NCBI GenBank assembly: GCA_033720735.1
Contig: JAWWBX010000315.1
Coordinates: 1-5,259, forward strand
Reading direction: 5' to 3'
Length of the DNA stretch: 5,259 bases
Origin: B8-G4 sp033720735
GTDB lineage: Bacteria > Bacteroidota > Bacteroidia > Chitinophagales > Saprospiraceae
In this document: positions 1-5,259 of the stretch, piece by piece
Numbering within the stretch: the stretch's first letter is position 1
Layout: each line of letters opens with the position of its first letter
Program-made: the position numbers and the translations under genes
The notes under the pieces: model-generated
The model's database searches: none
Told to the model about the DNA's origin: nothing
Seen by the model: only the letters and a program-made list of their open reading frames with translations

Positions 1-237
1 CCGTTGTTTGTCTATCCGAATCCCGCGGACGAGCAGCTCAACGTTGAATGGGCCGGGACGGGTGAGGTACTGTTCGTTCTGTTTAGCACTGACGGACAAA
101 TGATTGACATGATAGCAATCGAAGAGAAAGAAGTTGGCCAAATTTCAACAAAAGACCTTTCTCCAGGGCCTTATTACTACAAAGTATCGGCTGATAGCGG
201 CTTTGTCAAGTCTGGTCGGATCGTAATTGTCCGATGA
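1..237 (+). CDS. C-terminal end of a T9SS type A sorting-domain protein (5' end outside window)
   Basis: The frame is open from base 1 and stops with TGA at 235-237, leaving 78 residues. There is no credible start: the TTG at base 4 lies inside the conserved motif, so this is the tail of a longer gene. The fragment opens with P-L-F-V-Y-P-N-P-A, matching the 'YPNP' signature that begins type A sorting domains (Por_Secre_tail, TIGR04183 family). It continues with the usual short beta strands (VLFVLFSTDGQMI), an L-S-P-G-P-Y-Y-Y-K-V segment that corresponds to the common 'L..G.Y...V' motif, and ends in basic GRIVIVR. In this family the domain directs a periplasmic protein through the outer-membrane type IX machinery and is then cleaved or replaced by lipopolysaccharide attachment. 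The function of the cargo portion cannot be told because it lies outside the window. The next gene is also a T9SS cargo and starts 58 bases downstream. Confidence 0.9.
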   Translation, partial: PLFVYPNPADEQLNVEWAGTGEVLFVLFSTDGQMIDMIAIEEKEVGQISTKDLSPGPYYYKVSADSGFVKSGRIVIVR

Positions 238-241
238 CACT

Positions 242-277
242 TTTTGGCCCGCAGTGACATTATCTTGCGGGCCAAAA
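242..277 (+). terminator. Strong intergenic hairpin, terminator-like
   Basis: A perfect 12-bp inverted repeat, TTTTGGCCCGCA (242-253) and TGCGGGCCAAAA (266-277), encloses a 12-base loop and starts 4 bases after the stop codon of the upstream gene. Its position suggests transcription termination or 3'-end protection. It is not canonical: the T-run is on the 5' arm and the 3' arm ends in AAAA followed by CCCC, so no U-tract follows the stem on either strand. Being a perfect palindrome-with-loop, it would form in transcripts from either strand. The hairpin is certain from the sequence; its termination role is inference. Confidence 0.55.
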
Positions 278-295
278 CCCCTAACTTCCAGACCC

Positions 296-1831
296 ATGAT
301 AACAAACATTCACAGAATTGTGATCATCGTACTGTCTGCGGTGTGTATAATGCCCCTATCTATCTTCAGTCAATCATTGTCCCGGGATTATGGCTTCGGG
401 AACAATAGTTCCCGCATGAGAGCATCGCTCGTCAACAATGACACAATATTGGTGCGAGGATACGTTCGCGACACACTTCCCCCATTTCCACAAACCATCG
501 TGTTCGCGAGAATTGACACTTTTGGAGAGGTTATCGATCAAGAAAACTTCGTTGATCCTAATGGTCGGACCCTCTCGATTACACCTTTGTCTAAGATCAC
601 GACGACTCAGTCTGGAGGTTACCTGGCAACCGGAATGACATTTCAGGATAACGCACAATTGATCATTAGGCTTGATCACCATTTCAAAGTCGATACCGTC
701 TACGAATTCTTGAGCAACGACACGACAGTCCTCATAAACTTCTCAAGTGCCGTTTATGAGATTACCGATGGGTACCTGGTATTTGGGTATGCACAAGAAA
801 CATATTTTGACATTAGTCCTCAAGTTGTGAAGCTGTCTACCGAAGGCAACATCTTATGGAGGCGGAGATACGGCCTCGATAACGTTGACGAATTCCCTAA
901 CGACTTCATTCGCTACAACGACAGCACTTTTTTGGTTGGTTGTGGACGAGGTGAAGCGACTGACCCTGATGGTCCAATCCAGGATTGGTTGTTCGCCGTT
1001 GATCTTGAGGGCAATCTCGTCGATGAGTACTTTGATGACAGACCTTATTCAGGCGCCATTGGTGGGCTTGACCTTGATGAAAGCGGTGCAATCTATTTTG
1101 CAGGACTCGAGAGTTTTATAGATATGTTCGGGTTTCGCGTGAATCTTGGCAAGGTTACAAAGTTAAATTCTGACCTAGAAAAACAGTGGACAAGACTTTG
1201 GAATGGCGGTAACCGTGAGGCCACTACCCTTACCGGCATAGTCTTAGATAACGACAACGTATTTGCGGTCGGAATGCACATAGACACATTCACGAACATG
1301 GACGGATTCTCGCGCTACTTTGGTGCCGGTTGGACTGTCACCGCAAGTGTATCTGGGGATAGCGTCTGTTCGCGCGTTGACACCTCCTACTGGCACGAGT
1401 TCAACGGACCATTCGGCAGATTCTATCAAGTACATCGCTTGTCCGGTGGAACGATAATTGCCCTTGGAGAAGGTAATTTCGCTTCTGGTTCCGAGACTGC
1501 ACTTAGGGCCTGGTTGGTGAAAATGCCCAAACCTCCATGCATAGGCATAACAACTTCAATCGATCAGCCTTCAAATCATGAAAGATCAATAGTCGTTGCG
1601 CCAAATCCTTTTTCTGACTACGTTGATGTCTCAATACCCAAACATTGGCGATCAGGCACGCTCCATGTCACAAGTGTAAGTGGTAAAACATATTACACAT
1701 CCCAACTTAGTTCTTTGGATAACCAGTATCGGATAAGCACCGCTGATTTCCCTCCTGGGGTTTTCGTTTGCACAGTCACGAGTAGCGATGGTAAGAATGT
1801 GTCTAGTGCCAAAGTGGTGAAGATGCGATGA
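296..1831 (+). CDS. Secreted propeller-like protein with C-terminal T9SS type A sorting domain
   Basis: This encodes 511 residues from ATG 296 to TGA 1829-1831. The frame is open back to a TTG at 227, but that overlaps the previous gene and the hairpin. ATG 296 puts a clean signal peptide at the N-terminus: basic N-IHR, hydrophobic IVIIVLSAVCIMPLSIF, then SQ near residues 24-26. The body (about 27-430) is built of beta-rich stretches with loosely repeated elements such as VVKLSTEGNILWRRRYG and VTKLNSDLEKQWTRLWNGG. This is the 'K-L-x-x-x-G-x-x-x-W' style of propeller or quinoprotein-like extracellular proteins in this phylum. No catalytic motif is recognisable. Residues about 433-511 are a type A sorting domain: VVAPNPF, a central V-T-S-V-S-G-K strand, F-P-P-G-V-F-V-C-T-V, and a final KVVKMR. 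It should be exported by Sec and secreted to the surface or medium by T9SS. The substrate is unknown. Codons are more AT-rich than in the downstream genes. Confidence 0.88.
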   Translation: MITNIHRIVIIVLSAVCIMPLSIFSQSLSRDYGFGNNSSRMRASLVNNDTILVRGYVRDTLPPFPQTIVFARIDTFGEVIDQENFVDPNGRTLSITPLSKITTTQSGGYLATGMTFQDNAQLIIRLDHHFKVDTVYEFLSNDTTVLINFSSAVYEITDGYLVFGYAQETYFDISPQVVKLSTEGNILWRRRYGLDNVDEFPNDFIRYNDSTFLVGCGRGEATDPDGPIQDWLFAVDLEGNLVDEYFDDRPYSGAIGGLDLDESGAIYFAGLESFIDMFGFRVNLGKVTKLNSDLEKQWTRLWNGGNREATTLTGIVLDNDNVFAVGMHIDTFTNMDGFSRYFGAGWTVTASVSGDSVCSRVDTSYWHEFNGPFGRFYQVHRLSGGTIIALGEGNFASGSETALRAWLVKMPKPPCIGITTSIDQPSNHERSIVVAPNPFSDYVDVSIPKHWRSGTLHVTSVSGKTYYTSQLSSLDNQYRISTADFPPGVFVCTVTSSDGKNVSSAKVVKMR

Positions 1832-2034
1832 TGCGACTTTCGAGGCGATTAGGCAGAATCCCTGCTACTTCCATGTACAATTATGCAACACAACCACAGG
1901 GGTTCAGCTTTCGCAAAACCATGAATCATTTCCTGCCTCCCGTACCGGTAACCTCACCCAAACACCCGGCTTGCCTTACCTCAGGATTTTCGGTAACTTC
2001 AGTAGCAAGCACACCAGATGCTGCAGTCACTGAG
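1832..2034 (+). other. Non-coding gap with composition change
   Basis: About 200 bases separate the T9SS cargo gene from the SnoaL-like gene. One frame stays open through it from an ATG at 1828 that overlaps the preceding stop (ATGATG). The 69 residues it would add are low in recognisable structure, rich in P, T and S, and would bury the downstream export signal, so I treat the gap as non-coding. It contains GGTAAC twice (1947-1952 and 1992-1997), and a weak promoter-like pair described separately. I see no RNA gene and no strong terminator hairpin. Confidence 0.5.
1971..2001 (+). promoter_or_regulatory. Weak Bacteroidota-type promoter candidate for the SnoaL-like gene
   Basis: TTG at 1971-1973 and TAACTTCA at 1994-2001 are separated by 20 bases, resembling the Bacteroidota -33 (TTTG/TTG) and -7 (TAnnTTTG) elements, with the -7 box two bases off consensus. 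The -7 box ends 33 bases before the ATG at 2035. Matches this loose arise by chance; this is only a candidate. Confidence 0.2.
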
Positions 2035-2529
2035 ATGATCCGCACACGCCATACCCTGCTTCTCCTGGCCATCGTGCCTGTCCTGTGCTCCCAGTGCACG
2101 GCCACCCGGCAGCTGCAACAGGCCGAGCGCAACAAGGAGACCGTCAGGCTGTGGTGGGAGGAAGGCTGGAACAACAACCGCAACGAGGAACTGCTGTACC
2201 GCTGCTTCACACCCGACTGGCAGGACGGCAACCCGCTGGTGGCCAGCCAGCAGGAAGGCATCGAAGGGATCCGGCGTACGGTCAGGGCCTATCGCGAAGC
2301 GTTTCCCGACAGCAAATTCACCATCACCCACCTGTTTGCCGACCACAAGCATGTGGCCATCCGCTACGAGGTGATCGCCACCCACCAGGGTGAGATGTTT
2401 GGCCTCGCACCGACGGGCCGGGAGTTCACCTCCACCGGCCTGGTGCTCTACGAGATGCGCGACGGCAAGATCGCGGTGACCTGGCAGGAGCTGGATCTGA
2501 CGGGGATCATCAACCAGTTGAAGAATTAG
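2035..2529 (+). CDS. Exported SnoaL-like (ester cyclase family) protein
   Basis: This encodes 164 residues from ATG 2035. An in-frame ATG at 1828 would give 233 residues, but 2035 begins a tidy export signal: basic MIRTRH, hydrophobic LLLLAIVPVL, then C18 and C21. The cysteines could be lipid-modified, although neither sits in a canonical lipobox (VLC or SQC), so periplasmic soluble versus lipoprotein is open. Residues about 33-164 fit the SnoaL-like fold of small homodimeric alpha+beta barrels: NKETVRLWWEEGWNN (33-47), an AFPDSKFTI segment (89-97), THQGEMFGLAPTGREF (116-131), and DGKIAVTWQELDLTG (143-157). This is the usual order for the 'ester cyclase' subgroup, with the G-x-x-PTGR loop and D-G-K-I-x-x-x-W-x-E-x-D end. 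Relatives range from polyketide cyclases to uncharacterised proteins, so no substrate can be named. It lies 27 bases upstream of the response regulator gene on the same strand and probably shares its transcript. Confidence 0.85.
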   Translation: MIRTRHTLLLLAIVPVLCSQCTATRQLQQAERNKETVRLWWEEGWNNNRNEELLYRCFTPDWQDGNPLVASQQEGIEGIRRTVRAYREAFPDSKFTITHLFADHKHVAIRYEVIATHQGEMFGLAPTGREFTSTGLVLYEMRDGKIAVTWQELDLTGIINQLKN

Positions 2530-2556
2530 CCTCCTCACAACCATCGCTGCAGACAC

Positions 2557-3309
2557 ATGCACAAACTGCGCACCATCATCGTCGACGACGAGCCCAAGAG
2601 CCTTGAAGTGCTGGAACACATGGTGCAGGAATATCTGCCGCACATACACCTGGTGAAGACATTCACCAGTCCCGTCGAAGCGCTCGGCTACCTGAGAATG
2701 CATACTGTCGATCTGGTCTTCCTCGACATTCAGATGCCTGAAATGGACGGCTTTGAAATGCTCGACCACCTCAGCGAAATCGACTTCGATCTCATTTTTA
2801 CCACCGCGCACAACGATTACGCCATCAAGGCCTTTCGCTACTATGCCATCGCTTATCTGCTCAAACCGGTTGAAGTGGAAGACCTGCAGCAGGCCATGGA
2901 ACTGGTTGGAAAAAAGCACAGGCATCGCTACCGCAAACCGGACCTGATCCGTATACTTCGCGAGATCGAGGCCGGCAAAGATGCAACTACGCGCCTGGCC
3001 GTTCCCACCCAGGAGGGCGTCGAATTTGTGCAGATCAATCACATTACGCGCCTCCAGGCCGATGGCAACTACACCTACATTTATCTGAAGGATGGAGACC
3101 GGATCTATACCTCTAAAACGCTCAAGTATTTTGAACAACTGCTCCCCGGCAACAAGTTTTACCGGTCTCATCAATCTCACATTATCAACATCAGTGCCAT
3201 GAAGCGATATGTCAAGGCGGACGGGGGGTACATCGAGATGCACGACGGTGCGATTGTCGCCATCTCGCGGTCGAAGCGACAGGAATTTGTGCGTCGCTTT
3301 TACAGTTGA
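2557..3309 (+). CDS. LytTR-family two-component response regulator
   Basis: This encodes 250 residues, the usual size for this family. Residues 1-120 form a receiver domain. D10 and D11 make the acidic pocket, D57 in VFLDIQMPEMDG is the expected phosphoacceptor, T83 in FTTAHNDYAIKAF is the switch threonine, and K103 in YLLKP is the conserved lysine. The common D before YLLKP is replaced by A99 (AIAYLLKP), a mild departure. A basic linker (KKHRHRYRK, 119-127) leads to a LytTR DNA-binding domain at about 146-248. It has I-T-R-L-Q-A-D-G-N-Y-T (163-173) and the signature F-Y-R-S-H-Q-S-H-I-I-N (201-211), with R203, H205, S207 and N211 in their usual places. LytTR proteins bind phased direct repeats and often control surface, exopolysaccharide or secreted-protein genes. 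No sensor kinase is encoded in the window, so its partner is elsewhere or beyond the edges. The start at 2557 is preceded by no Shine-Dalgarno, as is normal in Bacteroidota. Confidence 0.95.
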   Translation: MHKLRTIIVDDEPKSLEVLEHMVQEYLPHIHLVKTFTSPVEALGYLRMHTVDLVFLDIQMPEMDGFEMLDHLSEIDFDLIFTTAHNDYAIKAFRYYAIAYLLKPVEVEDLQQAMELVGKKHRHRYRKPDLIRILREIEAGKDATTRLAVPTQEGVEFVQINHITRLQADGNYTYIYLKDGDRIYTSKTLKYFEQLLPGNKFYRSHQSHIINISAMKRYVKADGGYIEMHDGAIVAISRSKRQEFVRRFYS

Positions 3310-3360
3310 TCCGGTCAGTTACCCGCTCACGACCACTATCAGGAATAATAACCTGTCCGT

Positions 3361-3410
3361 ACCATTTGATCACCAGGATCACCGTTTGGTAATTCTTGCC
3401 GACCGGAGAG
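3361..3410 (+). promoter_or_regulatory. Candidate LytTR operator (phased 9-base elements)
   Basis: Three related elements occur in the gap between the regulator gene and the fibre gene: ACCATTTGA (3361-3369), ACCGTTTGG (3381-3389) and ACCGGAGAG (3402-3410). They start 20 and 21 bases apart, about two helical turns. The middle one fits the published LytTR half-site consensus [TA][AC][CA]GTTN[AG][TG] at every specified position. The third follows it after 12 bases, within the expected 12-13 base spacing, with two mismatches (GA for TT). The first has one mismatch in the core (A for G) and one at its last base. The block ends 55 bases before ATG 3466. The consensus is degenerate, so binding is a hypothesis based on sequence and on the adjacent LytTR gene. 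Confidence 0.35.
3365..3398 (+). promoter_or_regulatory. Weak promoter candidate for the fibre gene
   Basis: TTTG at 3365-3368 and TAATTCTTG at 3390-3398, 21 bases apart, resemble a Bacteroidota -33/-7 promoter. The -7 element has one extra base relative to TAnnTTTG. It lies 67 bases before ATG 3466 and overlaps the candidate LytTR operator. If both were real, the regulator would sit on the promoter rather than upstream of it, so at least one call may be wrong. Confidence 0.2.
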
Positions 3411-3465
3411 GGAGCGAAAGATCATCTTCTCTGTGGACATCACTCCTCAACGCACAAGATCGGAC

Positions 3466-5259
3466 ATGAAGCAGCTCATCAATCTCACCATCCTCTTTGC
3501 ACTTTTCATCGGAAACTTCAATCTGACGGCACAGGGTGTGGCTGTCAACAACGACGGCAGTCCACCGGATGCCAGTGCCATGCTGGATGTCAAAAGCACC
3601 TCGCTGGGACTGCTCATGCCGCGGATGAGTACCGCCCAGCGCAACAGTATCCCGGCTCCCGCTGCTGGCTTGTTGGTCTATGACACCGACACCGCGAGTT
3701 TCTGGTGCTACACTGGCAGTACCTGGCTCGAGCTCATGGCCGGAAAGTTTGCTGTACTCGAGGACGGCGATGCCGACACGAAGATCCAGGTAGAGGCCAG
3801 CCCGGATGAGGATCTCATCCGCTTTGAGATTGCTGGCAGCGAATTCTTTCGCATGGATTCAGGTCGTATGCAGGTGCTCAACACCGCGGGAAGCGTCCTG
3901 ATCGGTGAGGATGCCGGCGCGAATGACGATCTGACCGGGGACGCCAATATCGCCATTGGCAAATGGGCATTGTGGAACAACACCGATCGCGGGCGCAATA
4001 TTGCCATCGGTGAGGAAGCGTTGTTCTCGAACGGGATCGGGGCTACCGTTACTGCACACGCCGGGCAGAATGTGGCGATCGGACAAAAGACGCTCTATGA
4101 CAATACCACGGGATGGGGAAACATCGCCATCGGTCCCCGTGCATTGCAATCGAACTCAACTGGCCAGTACAATATTGCGGTGGGATTGATCGCCCTGAAC
4201 AATAACACGACCGGTACCCGTAACAGCGCACTCGGGACAACCTCCCTGTTCTCAAATACCACTGGTGCCCGCAATGCCGCTATGGGATATGAGGCGATGA
4301 AGGAGAACGAAACAGGCGACGAAAACGTGGCCGTCGGATACTGGGCCATGAACAAACATATCAGTGGTAATCACAATGTGGCAGTGGGCAGCCATGCACT
4401 TTACAAGGATCAAGGTGGCTGGGGTAACATCGCAATTGGCAGCCGCGCCTTGTACAACACATTCGGTATCAATCACCTGGTCGCAATCGGCGACAGCGCT
4501 CTTTTCAACAATGTCACGGGGTGGCAGCATACAGCCCTCGGTAAAAAGGCATTGTTCGCTTCAGTTGGGGACTTCGGCAATACCGCAGTCGGCTATCAGG
4601 CATTGATGCACAATAACCTGGCTGATGCCAACACCGCATTCGGGCATTCCGCATTGCATCATAACACCAGCGGGGAGCTGAACACCGCCGCAGGGCAGAG
4701 TGCCATGTTGAACAACACCACCGGAGGACGGAACACCACCGTAGGGCAGAGTGCCCTGCTGAATAACACCACCGGGAGCGAGAATACTGCTGTCGGCGTA
4801 GAGGCACTGCGTGATAACACCACGCAGGACGGGAATACCGGGATCGGATACCGGGCGCTTCGCCTGAACTGGAACGGTGAAGGCAATACAGCACTGGGAC
4901 ATCAGGCACTCCGTTTCAACACTTCCGGAGATCAGAACACGGCAACCGGCTACGGAGCACTGACCGCCAACACGACTGGTAGCAGCAATACTGCCAGCGG
5001 TTATCAAGCCCTGGAGGACAATACGGTTGGGGGCGGCAATACGGCCTTTGGTTCAGCGGCGCTGCGCAATAACACCAATGGTCTGGAAAATGTCGCAATT
5101 GGATCTGGCAGCCTCATTGCAAACAATACAGGAGACTGGAACACCGCCGTGGGCGCGAATAGCCTGATCACAAATAATTCCGGCAATGGAAACTCGGCAC
5201 TCGGAGCACTCGCCTATTTCGCCGGGTCTGTGACCAACAGCACCTGTCTTGGTTTCTCC
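3466..5259 (+). CDS. Secreted YadA-head-like repeat protein, surface fibre or adhesin (3' end outside window)
   Basis: An uninterrupted frame from ATG 3466 runs to the last base, giving 598 codons and no stop. Residues 1-23 are a signal peptide (K3, hydrophobic LTILFALFIGNF, cleavage near TAQ/G). Residues 24-90 are the Bacteroidota 'DASAMLDVKS...GLLMPRMSTAQRN...GLLVYDT...W' module that commonly starts such fibre proteins. Residues 97-140 are a linker containing KIQVEASPDEDLIRFEIAG, a segment I recall from related proteins. From about 143 on the protein is a tandem repeat with consensus N-T-A-V-G-x-x-A-L-x-x-N-T-T-G-x-x, related to the short repeats of the YadA head (Hep_Hag) that fold as a trimeric left-handed beta-roll. 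Relatives often finish with an intramolecular chaperone (peptidase S74, endosialidase type) domain; that part, and any T9SS sorting or anchor domain, would be downstream. A surface fibre or adhesin role is inference; no ligand can be named. It starts 156 bases after the LytTR regulator. Confidence 0.87.
   Translation, partial: MKQLINLTILFALFIGNFNLTAQGVAVNNDGSPPDASAMLDVKSTSLGLLMPRMSTAQRNSIPAPAAGLLVYDTDTASFWCYTGSTWLELMAGKFAVLEDGDADTKIQVEASPDEDLIRFEIAGSEFFRMDSGRMQVLNTAGSVLIGEDAGANDDLTGDANIAIGKWALWNNTDRGRNIAIGEEALFSNGIGATVTAHAGQNVAIGQKTLYDNTTGWGNIAIGPRALQSNSTGQYNIAVGLIALNNNTTGTRNSALGTTSLFSNTTGARNAAMGYEAMKENETGDENVAVGYWAMNKHISGNHNVAVGSHALYKDQGGWGNIAIGSRALYNTFGINHLVAIGDSALFNNVTGWQHTALGKKALFASVGDFGNTAVGYQALMHNNLADANTAFGHSALHHNTSGELNTAAGQSAMLNNTTGGRNTTVGQSALLNNTTGSENTAVGVEALRDNTTQDGNTGIGYRALRLNWNGEGNTALGHQALRFNTSGDQNTATGYGALTANTTGSSNTASGYQALEDNTVGGGNTAFGSAALRNNTNGLENVAIGSGSLIANNTGDWNTAVGANSLITNNSGNGNSALGALAYFAGSVTNSTCLGFS
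3946..5253 (+). repeat. 51-bp in-frame tandem repeat array (17-residue beta-roll units)
   Basis: The motif N-[TIV]-A-x-G, or its degenerate form, begins at residues 161, 178, 202, 219 and then every 17 residues to 576, giving 25 units, with a last one-residue-short copy near 592. A degenerate 18-residue unit (SVLIGEDAG) precedes them at 143. The only break in register is between 178 and 202, where 7 extra residues (within SNGIGATVTAHAGQ) are inserted. The N is replaced by L in the unit at 338 and by H in the unit at 355. Most units diverge substantially at DNA level, so this is an old coding repeat and not a satellite. Confidence 0.9.
4681..4782 (+). repeat. Closely related adjacent pair of 51-bp units
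   Basis: The units at 4681-4731 and 4732-4782 share the block GGGCAGAGTGCC exactly (4693-4704 and 4744-4755). By hand count they differ at 10 of 51 bases, several of them silent or conservative. They look like the most recent duplication in the array, although no all-against-all comparison was made. Confidence 0.6.

Noticed and set aside
227..295. N-terminal extension of the 511-residue cargo protein from TTG 227
   Set aside because: It overlaps the preceding gene's end and the hairpin, and would put 23 residues before a well-formed signal peptide.
1828..2034. Upstream extension of the SnoaL-like gene from the ATG overlapping the preceding stop
   Set aside because: It would place 69 unstructured residues ahead of an obvious export signal and spans a composition change. 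The start at 2035 fits the family and the signal peptide.
1999..3243. 414-residue open frame on the minus strand across the SnoaL-like and regulator genes
   Set aside because: It is codon-aligned antisense to both genes. Such frames stay open whenever the sense genes avoid TTA, CTA and TCA codons, as GC-rich genes do. The translation shows no recognisable domain, whereas the sense proteins have clear families.
3311..3406. Inverted CCGGTC / GACCGG pair in the gap before the fibre gene
   Set aside because: Only six bases, separated by 84 bases, with no extension of the match; chance is the best explanation.
3209..3683. Short plus-strand open frames bridging the regulator and the fibre gene
   Set aside because: They lie in other frames of two well-supported genes and have no recognisable protein features.
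3859..5186. Many overlapping minus-strand open frames opposite the repeat array
   Set aside because: They are shadows of the 51-bp coding repeat: their own periodic, low-complexity translations follow from the sense repeat.
3946..5253. Possible CRISPR array or non-coding satellite because of regular spacing
   Set aside because: The period is 51 bases without separate repeat and spacer segments, the frame is open throughout, and conservation follows codon positions of a protein motif.

Overview
The window looks like a chromosomal stretch from a member of the Bacteroidota. Three things point there: two consecutive genes end in type IX secretion (T9SS) type A sorting domains, the last gene carries the Bacteroidota-style 'DASAMLDV...GLLMPRM' N-terminal module, and none of the start codons is preceded by a convincing Shine-Dalgarno sequence. 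The wording of the last protein resembles proteins I associate with Saprospiria, but the lineage below phylum is a guess.

Layout, all on the + strand: (1) bases 1-237, the 3' end of a T9SS cargo gene; (2) a strong 12-bp hairpin at 242-277; (3) 296-1831, a complete secreted cargo protein of 511 residues with a propeller-like body and its own T9SS sorting domain; (4) 1832-2034, about 200 bases without a convincing gene, across which base composition rises sharply in GC; (5) 2035-2529, a small exported SnoaL-like protein; (6) 2557-3309, a LytTR-type response regulator 27 bases downstream, with no histidine kinase in view; (7) 3310-3465, a non-coding gap holding a candidate LytTR operator; (8) 3466 to the window end, an open-ended gene for a secreted, repeat-rich YadA-head-like (beta-roll) fibre or adhesin protein, running off the right edge without a stop.

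Most of the coding content is for exported proteins: two T9SS substrates, one exported small alpha+beta-barrel protein and one long fibrous surface-type protein. The LytTR regulator lies directly upstream of the fibre gene, and the gap between them contains phased 9-base elements resembling LytTR half-sites. A simple working model is that the regulator controls the fibre gene, itself, or both; this is inference. The most notable structure is the fibre protein's strict 17-residue (51-bp) repeat. It holds register for 25 copies, with one 7-residue insertion and a near-copy before the window ends. I found no RNA gene, CRISPR array, insertion sequence or clearly novel defence or mobile system.
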